A stretch of 64,000 nt of DNA, taken from positions 1,736,001-1,800,000 of the forward strand of contig NZ_CP054043.1 in the NCBI RefSeq assembly GCF_013282725.1. Reading direction: 5' to 3'. This document shows, one piece after another, positions 1 through 11,066 of this stretch (position 1 is its first letter; every line of letters starts with the position of its first letter). Under the pieces are notes generated by a model, which did no database searches, was not told the origin of the DNA, and saw nothing but the letters and a program-made list of their open reading frames with translations. The position numbers were made by a program, and so were the translations under genes. This stretch comes from Yersinia mollaretii ATCC 43969. Lineage in GTDB: Bacteria > Pseudomonadota > Gammaproteobacteria > Enterobacterales > Enterobacteriaceae.

Positions 1-39
1 TACTGTCTAGCACGTCGACCTCATTAGATAAGTACATTT

Positions 40-97
40 TTACTTGGCGTTGCTGCGCTCTAAGCGGCAACGCCAACTATTTTGGCTTATGGGTATC
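40..97. repeat. short palindromic repeat with TTGGCGTTGC arms
   Basis: TTGGCGTTGC at 44-53 is the exact reverse complement of GCAACGCCAA at 67-76, giving a 10-bp perfect stem with a 13-base loop. The flanks (ACTTGGCG on the left, a GGGTAT near 90-95 on the right) resemble the longer element at 50407-50524, so this looks like an internally deleted copy of the same family. It lies about 27 bases past the rsgA stop and may also end or protect the rsgA transcript, although no T-run follows. The family name is not certain. Confidence 0.6.
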
Positions 98-123
98 ACA
101 GGGGGAAGCCCGTGGTTAAAACA

Positions 124-1176
124 TCATTTTTCGTCGCTATCTGATGTTTTGCGGGGTTTCGCCTGCTCCATACTTTCCAGAATTCGATGGTAATTATCGA
201 AGCGCTCTTCGGCAATTTTGCCTTGCTCTACAGCTTCACGTAGGGCACAGCCGGGATCATTGCTATGGCTGCAATCACGGAATTTGCAATGACCGAGATA
301 ATCACGGAATTCGACAAATCCTTGGGTGATTTGTTCCGGTGCCAGATGCCAGAGGCCAAATTCACGCACCCCCGGTGAATCAATCACATCGCCGCCATGC
401 TGGAAATGATATAAGCGAGCGGCGGTGGTGGTGTGCTGACCCAGACCGGAGTTACCCGACACCGTATTCACCAAAATTTCATTATCGGTTGGCGGTAACA
501 GGGCATTTAACAGGCTGGATTTCCCCACGCCAGACTGACCGGCAAAGATACTGATTCGCCCAGCCAGCGCCTGTTCAAATGCTTCCATCCCTTCACGGGT
601 TTGGCTCGAAACCTCCAGCACGTTGTAGCCAATGCGGCGATAGATATCCATCATGCCATCAACGAATTTACGGCCATCGGCATCCAGTAAATCGATCTTG
701 TTCAGCACGATTAATGGCTCGACCTCCAGTGTTTCACAGGCCACCAGATAGCGATCGATAATATTGAGTGAAAGTTCGGGTAAGATCGCCGATACGATCA
801 CGATCTGGTCGATATTGGCGGCGATCGGTTTCACGCCGTCATAGAGATCAGGGCGCGTTAGCACGGATGTTCGCTCATGAACCGCTTCGACAATACCTTT
901 AACCCGCACCCCTTCCTGCGCTTGCAAACCGGGACGCCAGACTACACGGTCACCGGTCACCAGTGACTTGATGGTACGGCGGATATTACAACGGTGCTGA
1001 ACACCATCGGTGGCTTCGACATCAGCATGTTGGCCGAAGCGACTGATTACGATACCTTCTTGCGCATCGCCAAGCTGAGAGTCATCTAACTCAGGTTTTC
1101 TATCAGTGCGTAGCCGGCGCTGATGGTTAGCCTGTACACGGCGTTGCTGACCTTTCGACAGTTTATTCTTACTCAC
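124..1176 (-). CDS. rsgA: Ribosome small-subunit-dependent GTPase RsgA
   Basis: RsgA (YjeQ) is a circularly permuted GTPase that binds the 30S subunit late in assembly and checks the decoding centre. The 350-residue product has the family length. An N-terminal basic segment and OB fold are followed by the permuted GTPase domain: NKID (159-162) comes before the P-loop GQSGVGKS (213-220) and DSPG (266-269). A C-terminal zinc knuckle follows, with Cys297, Cys302, His304 and Cys310. It is transcribed away from orn, as in E. coli, where psd lies downstream; psd is not in this window. The assignment is secure. Confidence 0.97.
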   Translation of the reverse strand: MSKNKLSKGQQRRVQANHQRRLRTDRKPELDDSQLGDAQEGIVISRFGQHADVEATDGVQHRCNIRRTIKSLVTGDRVVWRPGLQAQEGVRVKGIVEAVHERTSVLTRPDLYDGVKPIAANIDQIVIVSAILPELSLNIIDRYLVACETLEVEPLIVLNKIDLLDADGRKFVDGMMDIYRRIGYNVLEVSSQTREGMEAFEQALAGRISIFAGQSGVGKSSLLNALLPPTDNEILVNTVSGNSGLGQHTTTAARLYHFQHGGDVIDSPGVREFGLWHLAPEQITQGFVEFRDYLGHCKFRDCSHSNDPGCALREAVEQGKIAEERFDNYHRILESMEQAKPRKTSDSDEK

Positions 1177-1294
1177 TGTGCCTCACTTGAATCTGCATAT
1201 ATCGCTGGTTGCGACCAAAAGGGCTATGATACACATTATTTTATCATTTGACCGTTTGTTCGGTTGTCTCACCCGCTAACAGGCAGGAAATAAA

Positions 1295-1840
1295 ATGGCA
1301 GAGAACCAAAATAATTTGATCTGGATTGATCTGGAAATGACGGGCCTTGATCCTGAACGGGATCGGATCATCGAGATCGCGACGCTGGTCACTGATGCTA
1401 ATCTGAATATCTTGGCGGAAGGCCCAGTTCTGGCGGTCCATCAGTCGGATGAGCAGCTTGGGTTAATGGATGAGTGGAATGTACGTACTCACACCGGCAG
1501 TGGTTTGGTGGAGCGGGTTAAAGCTAGCCCATTCAGTGACCATGATGCTGAACTGCAAACCATTGAGTTCCTGAAGCAGTGGGTTCCGGCAGGGGTGTCA
1601 CCGATTTGTGGTAACAGTGTGGGTCAGGACCGCCGCTTCCTGTTCCGTTACATGCCAGAGCTTGAAGCCTATTTCCATTACCGCTATTTGGATGTCAGCA
1701 CATTAAAAGAGCTGGCGCGCCGCTGGAAACCTGAGATTCTGGCCGGTTTCAAGAAGCAGAACACCCATCAAGCACTGGATGATATTCGTGAGTCCGTGGC
1801 CGAGTTAGCCTATTATCGCGAGCATTTTATCCAATCTTAA
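1295..1840 (+). CDS. orn: Oligoribonuclease
   Basis: Orn is a 3'-5' exoribonuclease of the DEDDh family that degrades dinucleotides such as pGpG to mononucleotides; it is normally essential in gammaproteobacteria. The 181-residue protein has the usual length. The first exonuclease motif is visible as [11 protein letters not shown] with Asp12 and Glu14, and the C-terminal [10 protein letters not shown] block supplies the catalytic His and last Asp. An AGGAAATAAA stretch lies just upstream of the ATG. It is divergent from rsgA across 118 bases and precedes the glycine tRNA cluster, as in E. coli. Confidence 0.97.
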   Translation: MAENQNNLIWIDLEMTGLDPERDRIIEIATLVTDANLNILAEGPVLAVHQSDEQLGLMDEWNVRTHTGSGLVERVKASPFSDHDAELQTIEFLKQWVPAGVSPICGNSVGQDRRFLFRYMPELEAYFHYRYLDVSTLKELARRWKPEILAGFKKQNTHQALDDIRESVAELAYYREHFIQS

Positions 1841-1920
1841 TTACTGGTGCTGGTAAAAACATCACATTGCTGTTTTAATCAGCACTTGAATCGAAAAATG
1901 ATTTTTTTGCTTTCAGGGGC

Positions 1921-1948
1921 TTGCGGCAAAACGGATTTCTCGTATAAT
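1921..1948 (+). promoter_or_regulatory. Strong sigma-70 promoter of the tRNA-Gly cluster
   Basis: TTGCGG (1921-1926) and a perfect TATAAT (1943-1948) are separated by 16 bp. They are followed by the GC-rich stretch gcgcacccc, typical of the discriminator of stable-RNA promoters under stringent (ppGpp) control. The first tRNA begins about 90 bases downstream, so a leader must be removed during processing. The boxes are read directly; the regulation is inferred. Confidence 0.8.
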
Positions 1949-2039
1949 GCGCACCCCGTACCGATGAAGAATTCGCAAGCCTGCGGAGACAGATTTAGTA
2001 CAGGAAAATAGTATTTAGTGTAGAAAATTAGTATTCAGG

Positions 2040-2115
<76 letters not shown>

Positions 2116-2175
2116 AATAGTGAAAAGTAGTGGCAGAAGCTAACAGTATCAGTGAACCCTCACTAATACATGTGT

Positions 2176-2251
<76 letters not shown>

Positions 2252-2310
2252 ATCTTCAGCCATGAATACCAATGCCGTCAGATGACAGCAGGGTGCAACA
2301 GCATCTCAAT

Positions 2311-2386
<76 letters not shown>

Positions 2387-2729
2387 AAATTTTTACTCAA
2401 TCCAAATTTAATTATCCACAGCCATGTCATGCGCTGTACCGTGCCGTACATACAATGTATTAACTTCTTCAACAGAGTTATCCACAATTTCTGTTCTTTT
2501 TATATTCTGCTTATAATTTGAACGATTCTATTTCGTGTTTTCTATCCGATTGATTTATTGCGATATATTTTTATGTGAAAACGTTATACCGATCACTTGT
2601 GCTTTTTTTTGCGCTTGATTGCCAAGGCGTTTTTATTTTTATGCACAGGAAAACTCCGAGTTCATTCATTATAAAAATATATAAAAAAAGCAATGCCCCA
2701 AAGCGGTTGAGCTTCGGGTAAAAAGGGGA
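2387..2729. promoter_or_regulatory. datA: Candidate datA locus (DnaA-titrating/inactivating site)
   Basis: This 343-base AT-rich gap has no credible gene. It carries three exact matches to the DnaA box TTATNCACA, all in the same orientation: TTATCCACA at 2412-2420 and 2478-2486, and TTATGCACA at 2639-2647. A one-mismatch box lies on the other strand at 2575-2583. Between the second and third perfect boxes, the reverse strand of 2543-2555 reads AATCAATCGGATA, one mismatch from the IHF consensus WATCAANNNNTTR. In E. coli, datA lies in the same neighbourhood (glycine tRNA cluster next to queG) and works through DnaA boxes flanking an IHF site. Position and motifs agree; function is inferred. Confidence 0.65.
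2683..2718 (-). terminator. queG terminator
   Basis: On the minus strand the stem CCCGAAGC/GCTTTGGG (2697-2704 with 2711-2718, one G-T pair) has a 6-base loop and is followed, after a few bases, by a run of seven Ts (A-run 2683-2689). It lies just past the queG stop. Confidence 0.65.
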
Positions 2730-3878
2730 TCAGGCATCTCTGGGTAAGCCTTTTTCAATGGCTCGCACCAGCCGTTTTTTCTGTGGCGATTGAACATCCA
2801 CAATCAGTGTAGACCGTCTTTTCAATTGTTGTGATATTGCCCAATCAATATGTTCATCCAGCATCGGATCAATACCCCGACGTGCTTCCAGTGCTAACAC
2901 AATAGTGTCGAGATAGGGCGCATTCCCCAGTGCCACCGAAATATTGCGTAACCAGCGCAAGTGACCAATCCGCCGGATGGCAGAACCTTCCGTTACCCGC
3001 AAAAATTTCTCTTCATTCCAAGCAAATAAATCCAGTAACTCTGGCGTATGCAGCACGGCGCGCGGACTAAAATCTTCTTCATCCGTTAATTGGGAGAAGC
3101 GGTTCCAAGGGCAGATGAGCTGGCAATCATCACAGCCATAAATACGATTGCCCATCAGTGGGCGAAACTCTTCAGGTATCGCCCCTTCCAGCTCAATGGT
3201 GAGATAAGAGATACAGCGGCGGGCATCGACGGTATAGGGGGCGACGATGGCCCCAGTCGGGCAGGTGGTGATGCAGGCGACACAGCGGCCACATTGCTCT
3301 TCTTGTGGCTTATCGACGGGCAACGGCAGATCAATCAGCAACTCGCCCAGAAAGAACCAAGACCCCGCATCACGATTTAAAATTAGTGAGTGCTTGCCAA
3401 CCCAGCCAATTCCAGCTTTAGCTGCCAACGAGCGCTCCATGATGGGGGCGGAATCGACAAATGGGCGGAAATTGATTGCTTGCTGTTCGAGGCAATAACT
3501 TTGGATCTGGTCACCCAATTTCTTCAGCCGTTGGCGCAATAATTTATGGTAGTCACGGCCCAATGCGTAGCGGCTCACATAACCTAATGATGAATCTTTC
3601 AATGTGCTGGCAAAGGCCGCCTTGGCGGGCAGATAATTCATCCGCACGCTGATCACCCGTAATGTCCCCGGCAATAACTCATGGGGCCGGGCGCGCAGCA
3701 TACCGTGGCGGGCCATCCAAGCCATTTCGCCATGATATTGTTTATCAAGCCAAGCCTGCAAACGCGGTTCTTCCGCAGACAAATCAGTATCGCAAATGCC
3801 TACTTGCTGGAAACCTAGCGATTGCCCCCATTGCTTGATATGTTGGGCTAATTGATTCAAATCGAGGGGGTGTGCCAT
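2730..3878 (-). CDS. queG: Epoxyqueuosine reductase QueG
   Basis: QueG reduces epoxyqueuosine to queuosine in the anticodon of Asp, Asn, His and Tyr tRNAs, using cobalamin and two 4Fe-4S clusters. The ferredoxin-type motifs CGRCVACITTCPTGAI and CDDCQLICPWNR are both present in the middle of the protein, and a HEAT-like basic C-terminus follows. The open frame extends to 3962, but the segment before MAHPLDLNQ has no family resemblance, so I place the start at 3878 (382 residues). That ATG overlaps the nnr ATG on the other strand by two bases. E. coli has the same divergent pair. Confidence 0.95.
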   Translation of the reverse strand: MAHPLDLNQLAQHIKQWGQSLGFQQVGICDTDLSAEEPRLQAWLDKQYHGEMAWMARHGMLRARPHELLPGTLRVISVRMNYLPAKAAFASTLKDSSLGYVSRYALGRDYHKLLRQRLKKLGDQIQSYCLEQQAINFRPFVDSAPIMERSLAAKAGIGWVGKHSLILNRDAGSWFFLGELLIDLPLPVDKPQEEQCGRCVACITTCPTGAIVAPYTVDARRCISYLTIELEGAIPEEFRPLMGNRIYGCDDCQLICPWNRFSQLTDEEDFSPRAVLHTPELLDLFAWNEEKFLRVTEGSAIRRIGHLRWLRNISVALGNAPYLDTIVLALEARRGIDPMLDEHIDWAISQQLKRRSTLIVDVQSPQKKRLVRAIEKGLPRDA

Positions 3879-5391
3879 GACGGACCATAGTAAGAAACAA
3901 ATCGGGGTTAGTTTACCACACTCTGTTTTTTCTGCGGACTGGGTGCGCCAAAACGAGGCCATTGCTGCGGCACACTTCTCCCTGACCCTATTTGATCTGA
4001 TGGTCAGAGCGGGTGATGCGGCATTTGAACTGGCGCGAAAACAGTACCCTGCCGCCCGCCATTGGCTTATTTTATGCGGTCACGGCAATAATGGCGGTGA
4101 TGGTTATATCGTGGCTAGCCAGGCATTGGCGGCGGGTTTGAATGTGACACTCATCGCCTGCCCGGGCAATCGGCCGTTGCCCGCCGAAGCGCACCAAGCG
4201 CAATCCCAGTGGTTAGCAGCAGGGGGAGTGATTAATCCACCTGATATGCCGTTGCCGCAACATGTCGATTTGATTATCGATGGGCTGTTGGGTATTGGCC
4301 TTCGCTCCGCGCCGCAGGGCGTTTATGCGGCCCTCATTGATACCGCGAACCGCCATCGGGCGGCGAAGATTGCCTTGGATATTCCCTCTGGACTCAGCGC
4401 TGACAGCGGTGCCGCCCCCGGTTCCGTCATTCGTGCGGATCACACCCTCACTTTTGTGACGCTGAAACCCGGCTTGCTCACCGGTCAGGCCCGTGATTGG
4501 GTCGGCCATTTACACTGCAATGACCTGGGACTGACGTCATGGCTCGCCGCTCAACCCGTACAAATTGAGCGCATGACCGCCGAACATCTGCCGCACTGGC
4601 TCAAACCGCGTCGCCCCTGTGCTCATAAAGGGGAGCATGGACGATTGTTGCTGGTTGGCGGTGATAAGGGGCTAGGGGGGGCGATTCGGATGGCGGGTGA
4701 GGCCGCGCTGCGTAGCGGTGCCGGGCTGGTGCGAGTGCTCACTCACATTGAGCATGTGGCACCGATTTTGGCCGCTCGCCCAGAGCTGATGGTACAAGAA
4801 CTAACCGATGAAACCCTTGAGCAAAGTATTCGTTGGGCTGATGTGTTAGTGGTTGGGCCGGGGTTAGGGCAATCTGACTGGGGCAAGAATGCGCTGAATT
4901 TATTGCAACAAAGTGATAAACCAGCATTATGGGACGCAGATGCACTCAACTTACTGGCATTAAATCCTCTGAAGCGTCAGAATCGGGTATTGACCCCACA
5001 TCCTGGAGAAGCAGCCCGCCTGCTGGGGTGTCGCGTCGCTGATATTGAGAGTGACCGCTTACTTTCCGCCCGTAACATCGTTAAACAATATGGTGGTGTG
5101 GTGGTATTGAAAGGGGCTGGTACTCTGATTGCCAGTGAACAGGGCGAGATGGCGATTGCTGATGTCGGCAATGCGGGTATGGCCTCCGGTGGCATGGGGG
5201 ATATTCTGTCTGGCATTATTGGTAGTTTGATAGCACAAAAGCTGGTGCTGTATGATGCTGCCTGCGCGGGTTGTGTTGTGCATGGCGTTGCCGCAGACAA
5301 ACTGGCTGAAGTTCAAGGCACCCGGGGTTTACTGGCGACAGATTTGCTGCCGGTGATTCCGAAGTACGTTAATCCTGAGTTAGCAAGATAG
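3877..5391 (+). CDS. nnr: Bifunctional NAD(P)H-hydrate repair enzyme Nnr
   Basis: Nnr (YjeF) repairs hydrated NADH and NADPH. The N-terminal half is the NAD(P)HX epimerase, with [10 protein letters not shown] at 68-77. The C-terminal half is the ADP-dependent dehydratase of ribokinase-like fold, with [10 protein letters not shown] and the catalytic [16 protein letters not shown] block around 430-445. The 504 residues match the fused enterobacterial form. The ATG overlaps the queG start, so each promoter must lie inside the other gene. tsaE follows after 10 bases, which starts a long co-directional run to purA. Confidence 0.96.
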   Translation: MTDHSKKQIGVSLPHSVFSADWVRQNEAIAAAHFSLTLFDLMVRAGDAAFELARKQYPAARHWLILCGHGNNGGDGYIVASQALAAGLNVTLIACPGNRPLPAEAHQAQSQWLAAGGVINPPDMPLPQHVDLIIDGLLGIGLRSAPQGVYAALIDTANRHRAAKIALDIPSGLSADSGAAPGSVIRADHTLTFVTLKPGLLTGQARDWVGHLHCNDLGLTSWLAAQPVQIERMTAEHLPHWLKPRRPCAHKGEHGRLLLVGGDKGLGGAIRMAGEAALRSGAGLVRVLTHIEHVAPILAARPELMVQELTDETLEQSIRWADVLVVGPGLGQSDWGKNALNLLQQSDKPALWDADALNLLALNPLKRQNRVLTPHPGEAARLLGCRVADIESDRLLSARNIVKQYGGVVVLKGAGTLIASEQGEMAIADVGNAGMASGGMGDILSGIIGSLIAQKLVLYDAACAGCVVHGVAADKLAEVQGTRGLLATDLLPVIPKYVNPELAR

Positions 5392-5401
5392 ATATCACAG
5401 A

Positions 5402-5872
5402 ATGAAAGAACTCGTTTTACCTTTGCCTGATGAGGCAGCGACCGTTGCATTAGGGGCCACTTTGGCCCATGCCTTCAATGGTGCCAGCGTTATTTATCTC
5501 TTCGGCGATTTAGGGGCCGGAAAAACGACCTTTAGCCGTGGTTTCCTTCAGGCCCTTGGCCACCTTGGGCATGTTAAAAGCCCCACTTATACCTTGGTTG
5601 AACCCTATGCGTTGACCCCAAGACCGGTCTACCATTTTGACCTCTATCGTCTGGCAGATCCTGAAGAGTTGGAGTTTATGGGGATTCGCGACTATTTCGA
5701 TAAACAGGCAATTTGTCTGGTGGAGTGGCCGCAGCAAGGGGCGGGATTCCTGCCTCAGGCGGATGTAGAGCTGCATTTGGCTTATCAGGACGAAGGGCGG
5801 GAGGCCCGTCTGATTGCCATTTCTGATGCTGGTGCTGATGTATTGCGCCGTTTAGCTGCTGTGCAAGGATAA
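5402..5872 (+). CDS. tsaE: tRNA threonylcarbamoyladenosine biosynthesis ATPase TsaE
   Basis: TsaE (YjeE) is the small ATPase that works with TsaB and TsaD to put t6A at position 37 of ANN-decoding tRNAs. The Walker A motif GDLGAGKTT is at 35-43, and the family signature [10 protein letters not shown] follows, with HFDLYRL and LVEWP further on. At 156 residues it has the normal length. It is tightly coupled to nnr upstream and amiB downstream. Confidence 0.96.
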   Translation: MKELVLPLPDEAATVALGATLAHAFNGASVIYLFGDLGAGKTTFSRGFLQALGHLGHVKSPTYTLVEPYALTPRPVYHFDLYRLADPEELEFMGIRDYFDKQAICLVEWPQQGAGFLPQADVELHLAYQDEGREARLIAISDAGADVLRRLAAVQG

Positions 5873-5879
5873 TTTGATA

Positions 5880-7778
5880 ATGATGCATGGCTTAACAAAA
5901 TCCGTTGGCATGAGATTAGTCAATCGCTGGAAACGCCCATTGGCCTCGCTACTGCTGGTTATGGTGGGATTATTCACCTTGCCTTCAGCACTGGCGATGA
6001 AATTGACTGATATTAAGGTCAACAATGGCCCAACTGAAAGTCGCGTGACACTCAGTTTTGATGGCAAACCGATCTACGCCTTTTTCTCTTTAAACGCGCC
6101 AGAGCGTGTCGTGTTGGATGTCCGCCAAAGTGGCAATCTTTCAGGTCTACCGCTTGAGTTTAGCGGGCAGAATCTGCTGAAAAGAATCCGCTCCAGCACC
6201 CCAAAAGATGAGCAAAGTACCCGTCTGGTATTGGAACTGACGCAAAAAGTGAAGACCCGCGCTGTCACTCAGCAGTCGGGCAACAATTACACCGTCGTCA
6301 TTACCATGACCGCCACGGATAGCGCCCCTGTTCGCCAGACACAGGTCTTAAGCCAGACCAATACACCTAGCCCTAATGCGGGGCGATTGACGTCGCAAGC
6401 AACAAGTTCGGCTCCCGCTGCACGCATAACCAACTCCAATACCACTTCAGTGGCGAAAAATCCGTTTAACAACAAACCCACAGTAGTGGTGAGCAGCGAA
6501 AGCACCACGACGAATACTGCCCGCCCGATTAAAACCGCCAGTGTCGCGAACAGTGATCGGGTTGTGGTGGCGATTGATGCGGGCCACGGTGGTCAAGATC
6601 CCGGTGCAATCGGGCAAAACGGCTTGAAAGAGAAGAATGTCACTATTGCCATCGCCCGTCGGCTTGAAGCGCTACTCAATAGTGACCCGATGTTTAAGCC
6701 GGTGTTGACCCGTAATGGCGATTACTTTATTTCGGTGATGGGCCGATCTGACGTGGCGCGGAAACAGAGCGCTAACGTGCTGGTTTCCATCCATGCTGAT
6801 GCGGCGCCTAACCGCAGTGCCACGGGAGCCTCGGTTTGGGTGCTCTCCAATCGCCGTGCAAACAGTGAAATGGGGAGCTGGCTGGAGCAACATGAGAAGC
6901 AATCCGAGCTGCTCGGCGGCGCGGGCGATGTGTTGGCAAACACCGCGTCGGACCCCTATTTGAGTCAGGCGGTGCTGGATCTGCAATTTGGTCACTCCCA
7001 GCGAGTGGGGTATGACGTCGCCACCAAAGTGCTGCGTGAGCTGCAAAATATTGGCGATATCCATAAACGCCGCCCTGAACACGCCAGTCTTGGGGTGTTG
7101 CGTTCACCGGATATTCCGTCGTTGTTAGTGGAAACCGGCTTTATCAGTAATAGTACGGAGGAGCGGCTGCTTGGCAGTAGCGCGTATCAGGAGAAGATTG
7201 CTCAGGCCATTTATAAAGGCTTGCGCAGTTATTTCCTCGCGCATCCGCTACAAGCCGACCCAAAGGTCGAAAACCGTCCGCTAATCGAAACAGCGGCGGT
7301 TGATTCATCTTCATCGCGTTCACGTGTTAATCAGCCTGATCCGGTTGTCAGTAATGCGCAAAGCGGCAGAGTATCTGCCACCAAAACGATTGCGACGGGT
7401 AAAAGCCAGATCCATAAAGTGCAACGTGGCGAAACCTTATCCGGAATTGCCAGTCAATACGGTGTCAGTATGGCGGTGTTGCGGCAGAATAATACGCTGA
7501 AAAATGATGTGGTCTGGGTAGGGCAGCGGTTGAAAGTCCCGGCCTCCGGCAGTACGGCTGCGGCAGTTACGCCAAAAGCAGCCACGTCAAAAACAACCGC
7601 GTCAACTAAAGCGAAATCGAATAAAAGCCAGCCCGTTAAGCATCAGGTAAAACGCGGCGATACGTTATCCGCCATTGCCGCCAGATACGGTGTGTCGATG
7701 AGCGAGATTGAGCGGGCGAATAAGATAAAGTCAGGTAACGTCCAACTTGGGCAGACCCTCACGATTCCACAATCGTAA
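5880..7778 (+). CDS. amiB: N-acetylmuramoyl-L-alanine amidase AmiB with two LysM repeats
   Basis: AmiB is a periplasmic zinc amidase that splits septal peptidoglycan under EnvC/FtsEX control. A signal peptide (hydrophobic [12 protein letters not shown], cleavage after ALA) leads to an AMIN domain, a Ser/Thr/Asn-rich linker and the amidase_3 domain, with [15 protein letters not shown] near 232, [14 protein letters not shown] and LVETGFISN. Two LysM repeats end the protein, roughly at 512-554 and 587-630 ([13 protein letters not shown] and [13 protein letters not shown]). E. coli AmiB, about 445 residues, lacks them. ATG 5880 follows AAGGA at 5865-5869; 5883 and TTG 5874 are alternatives. Confidence 0.95.
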   Translation: MMHGLTKSVGMRLVNRWKRPLASLLLVMVGLFTLPSALAMKLTDIKVNNGPTESRVTLSFDGKPIYAFFSLNAPERVVLDVRQSGNLSGLPLEFSGQNLLKRIRSSTPKDEQSTRLVLELTQKVKTRAVTQQSGNNYTVVITMTATDSAPVRQTQVLSQTNTPSPNAGRLTSQATSSAPAARITNSNTTSVAKNPFNNKPTVVVSSESTTTNTARPIKTASVANSDRVVVAIDAGHGGQDPGAIGQNGLKEKNVTIAIARRLEALLNSDPMFKPVLTRNGDYFISVMGRSDVARKQSANVLVSIHADAAPNRSATGASVWVLSNRRANSEMGSWLEQHEKQSELLGGAGDVLANTASDPYLSQAVLDLQFGHSQRVGYDVATKVLRELQNIGDIHKRRPEHASLGVLRSPDIPSLLVETGFISNSTEERLLGSSAYQEKIAQAIYKGLRSYFLAHPLQADPKVENRPLIETAAVDSSSSRSRVNQPDPVVSNAQSGRVSATKTIATGKSQIHKVQRGETLSGIASQYGVSMAVLRQNNTLKNDVVWVGQRLKVPASGSTAAAVTPKAATSKTTASTKAKSNKSQPVKHQVKRGDTLSAIAARYGVSMSEIERANKIKSGNVQLGQTLTIPQS

Positions 7779-7793
7779 GCGAAAGGAACTGCT

Positions 7794-9686
7794 ATGCCGA
7801 TTCAGATTCTGCCACCACAGCTCGCGAACCAAATTGCCGCCGGTGAAGTGGTAGAACGGCCTGCATCGGTAGTCAAAGAGTTGGTCGAGAACAGTCTGGA
7901 TGCGGGTGCGACGCGGATTGATATTGATATTGATCGTGGTGGGGCAAAACTCATTCGTATCCGTGATAACGGCTGTGGGATTAACAAAGAGGATTTGGCA
8001 CTGGCATTGGCGCGCCATGCCACCAGTAAAATAAGCTCGCTGGAGGATCTGGAAGCCATCCTCAGTATGGGGTTTCGCGGTGAAGCACTGGCCAGTATCA
8101 GCTCCGTCTCTCGCCTGATTCTGACGTCGCGCACTGCCGAGCAAAATGAAGCTTGGCAGGCTTACGCGGAGGGTCGCGATATGGCGGTGACCATCAAACC
8201 CGCCGCGCATCCTGTGGGCAGCACCCTTGAAGTACTGGATCTCTTTTACAATACGCCTGCCCGCCGCAAATTTATGCGCACTGAAAAAACTGAATTTGGT
8301 CACATTGATGAAGTGGTGCGGCGCATTGCGTTGGCGCGCTTCGATGTAGCTATCAACTTGAGTCATAACGGTAAGTTAATGCGCCAGTACCGTGCAGCCA
8401 CCGACCCATCACAGCATGAGCGCCGTTTGGCCAGCATCTGTGGCCCGGCGTTTTTGCAGCATGCACTGGCGATCTCTTGGCAGCATGATGACTTAACGAT
8501 TCGTGGCTGGGTGGCTGATCCGGCGGCGAGCCGCACACTCAGTGAAATGCAATATTGCTACGTGAATAGCCGCATGATGCGCGATCGGCTGATCAACCAT
8601 GCGATCCGTCAGGCGTATCAGGATTTACTCAAGGACGACCAACAGCCCGCCTACGTGTTGTATCTGGATATCGATCCCCATCAGGTGGATGTTAATGTAC
8701 ACCCGGCTAAACATGAAGTGCGCTTCCATCAGGCGCGTCTAGTACATGACTTTATCTATCAAGCCGTGACCACGGTGTTACAACAAGCCGCTACCCCAGT
8801 TCTGAACGTCAATGAAGATGGCGAAGAGATCGAAGCTCCGCGCTGGCAGCCGGAAAATCGCGTCGCGGCTGGGGTTAATAAATATGCACAACCGGAACCG
8901 ACGAAAACCCTTCCGATAGAGCGAAACGCGGCTACTGAGCGAGTATCATCGGTCCGTGAACATGCGGCCCCCGCTTACAGCACGGGCCAGCCTTACCAGA
9001 AACAGCAAGGTGAGTTATATCGCCAGCTGGTGCAACCGGCTGTTATGACTCCGCCAGCAGAACTCCGCGCTCCGGTAGTTGCGCCGCCGAAACCACGGCC
9101 AACACCTGCTGATGCTCCTCTTCAAGGCGATCATTACAGTTTTGGCCGAGTGCTCACGGTATTTCCACCTTGTTATGCTTTGATTGAATATAAGCAAGGC
9201 ATAGCATTACTGGCACTGAAGGTTGCAGAGCGCTGGCTGAAACAGGCTCAATTAAACCCGCCGCCAGAAGGACTGCGTCCTCAGCCGTTACTCATCCCGT
9301 TAAAACTGACATTAGCTAAAAATGAGGCCGCTGCTTGCCAGCGCCACCAGAACTTATTGATGACGATGGGGATAGAGCTGGCTGTTGAACACGGAAGAGG
9401 GACCTTACGTGCAGTATCTTTACCATTACGCCAACAAAATTTACAAAAACTGATACCGGAACTGTTAGGCTATCTGTCGCAGCATGAAGAGATATCGCCT
9501 GATGCTTTGGCCACATGGATTGCACGCTATCTTGGCAGTGAACATGAGGTATGGAATGTGTCTCAAGCGATACAGTTATTGACGGATGTTGAGCGTCTTT
9601 GTCCACAGCTGGTGCAATCACCCCCTGCTGGGCTATTACAACCTATTGATATAAAGGCTGCATTGGCAACCCTGACTCATGAATGA
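7794..9686 (+). CDS. mutL: DNA mismatch repair protein MutL
   Basis: MutL couples mismatch recognition by MutS to MutH nicking and UvrD unwinding. The N-terminal GHKL ATPase shows [11 protein letters not shown] with catalytic Glu29, DNGCGI and [11 protein letters not shown] variable Pro/Gln-rich linker (about 330-430) leads to the C-terminal dimerisation domain. I see no DQHAxxExxxxE metal-binding motif, as expected for a MutH-dependent MutL. The 630-residue length is typical. A GAAAGGAA ribosome binding site precedes the ATG, and the end overlaps miaA by 8 bases. Confidence 0.97.
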   Translation: MPIQILPPQLANQIAAGEVVERPASVVKELVENSLDAGATRIDIDIDRGGAKLIRIRDNGCGINKEDLALALARHATSKISSLEDLEAILSMGFRGEALASISSVSRLILTSRTAEQNEAWQAYAEGRDMAVTIKPAAHPVGSTLEVLDLFYNTPARRKFMRTEKTEFGHIDEVVRRIALARFDVAINLSHNGKLMRQYRAATDPSQHERRLASICGPAFLQHALAISWQHDDLTIRGWVADPAASRTLSEMQYCYVNSRMMRDRLINHAIRQAYQDLLKDDQQPAYVLYLDIDPHQVDVNVHPAKHEVRFHQARLVHDFIYQAVTTVLQQAATPVLNVNEDGEEIEAPRWQPENRVAAGVNKYAQPEPTKTLPIERNAATERVSSVREHAAPAYSTGQPYQKQQGELYRQLVQPAVMTPPAELRAPVVAPPKPRPTPADAPLQGDHYSFGRVLTVFPPCYALIEYKQGIALLALKVAERWLKQAQLNPPPEGLRPQPLLIPLKLTLAKNEAAACQRHQNLLMTMGIELAVEHGRGTLRAVSLPLRQQNLQKLIPELLGYLSQHEEISPDALATWIARYLGSEHEVWNVSQAIQLLTDVERLCPQLVQSPPAGLLQPIDIKAALATLTHE

Positions 9687-10620
9687 TATTGAAAATCGAG
9701 ACCGGCCACCGGCAATCTTTGTTATGGGGCCAACTGCTTCAGGTAAAACAGCGCTCTCAATTGCGCTGAGACAGCGGCTACCTGTGGAGTTAATCAGCGT
9801 AGACTCTGCCCTAATCTATCGTGGCATGGATATCGGCACGGCTAAGCCCAGTGCAGAAGAGCTGGCGTTAGCGCCACATCGCCTGATTGACATCCGCGAT
9901 CCGGCTGAATCCTACTCGGCCGCTGATTTCCGTAAAGATGCATTGAAAGAGATGGCCGACATTACCGCTGCCGGGCGAATTCCGCTGTTGGTGGGGGGAA
10001 CGATGCTCTATTTTAAAGCGCTGTTGGACGGTTTATCGCCGTTGCCCTCCGCCGATCCGCAGGTACGCCAGCGTATTGAAGAGCAGGCGGCGGAGCAGGG
10101 TTGGGAGGCATTACACCAGCAATTGGCTGACATCGATCCCGTCTCGGCGGCGCGAATTCATCCTAATGATCCCCAACGGCTCTCTAGAGCACTGGAAGTT
10201 TTTTTTATTTCAGGTAAAACTTTAACGGAACTGACTAAAATTTCGGGTGAAACCTTACCTTATCGGGTTCACCAATTTGCGATTGCGCCTGTTAGCCGAG
10301 AGCTTCTGCACCAGCGGATTGAATTACGTTTTCATCAGATGCTGGCGGCAGGGTTTGAAGCAGAGGCTAGGGCGCTTTTTGACCGTGGTGACTTGCATAC
10401 GGATTTGCCTGCCATTCGTTGTGTGGGATACCGGCAGATGTGGTCATATCTGTCCGGTGAGATTGATTACAACGAAATGGTTTACCGCGGAGTTTGTGCG
10501 ACACGTCAACTGGCAAAGCGCCAAATGACTTGGTTACGGGGCTGGAGTTCAGTTCAATGGCTCGACAGTGATAAGCCGGGAGAGGCTTTAGACTCTGTAA
10601 TACAGGTTGTTAGTGCATAG
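9679..10620 (+). CDS. miaA: tRNA dimethylallyltransferase MiaA
   Basis: MiaA adds a dimethylallyl group to N6 of A37 in tRNAs reading UNN codons, the first step to ms2i6A. The P-loop GPTASGKT is at 17-24, followed by [16 protein letters not shown], the prenyl-acceptor region and the QxxKRQxxW-type segment [15 protein letters not shown] near the end. The length is 313 residues. It overlaps mutL by 8 bases and precedes hfq by 117 bases, the usual order of this superoperon. Confidence 0.97.
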   Translation: MNDIENRDRPPAIFVMGPTASGKTALSIALRQRLPVELISVDSALIYRGMDIGTAKPSAEELALAPHRLIDIRDPAESYSAADFRKDALKEMADITAAGRIPLLVGGTMLYFKALLDGLSPLPSADPQVRQRIEEQAAEQGWEALHQQLADIDPVSAARIHPNDPQRLSRALEVFFISGKTLTELTKISGETLPYRVHQFAIAPVSRELLHQRIELRFHQMLAAGFEAEARALFDRGDLHTDLPAIRCVGYRQMWSYLSGEIDYNEMVYRGVCATRQLAKRQMTWLRGWSSVQWLDSDKPGEALDSVIQVVSA

Positions 10621-10737
10621 GTTGAATGATTGTGTACAATTGATTAGTACTCAACGCGCGGATTTTTTTTTACGCAGTTTATTTTTGAGCCGATAGGTTC
10701 TTAGTTAAAAACAACAAGCAAATAAGGAAAACATAGA

Positions 10738-11043
10738 ATGGCTAAGGGGCAATCTTTGCAAGATCCGTTCCTGAACGCATTGCGTCGTGAACGTGTTCCG
10801 GTTTCTATTTATTTAGTGAATGGCATTAAACTGCAGGGCCAGGTTGAGTCTTTTGATCAGTTTGTCATTCTGTTAAAGAACACAGTTAGCCAGATGGTTT
10901 ATAAGCACGCCATCTCTACTGTAGTGCCTTCCCGCCCGGTTTCGCATCACAGCAATAATCCGAGTGGTAGCACCAATAATTATCATGGTAGTAATCCGTC
11001 TGCGCCTCAACAGCCGCAGCAGGATAGCGATGACGCTGAATAA
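10738..11043 (+). CDS. hfq: RNA chaperone Hfq
   Basis: Hfq is the hexameric Sm-like protein that pairs small RNAs with target mRNAs. Residues 1-65 are the nearly invariant core: [20 protein letters not shown], the Sm1 loop [17 protein letters not shown], and the Sm2 [11 protein letters not shown] with the distal and rim residues. The tail is polar, rich in Ser, Asn, His and Gln, and ends in acidic DSDDAE, as in other enterobacteria. An AAGGAAAAC ribosome binding site precedes the ATG. A long perfect hairpin lies between hfq and hflX. Confidence 0.98.
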
Positions 11044-11066
11044 AGCGCATTGTTGGTCGACCATGA

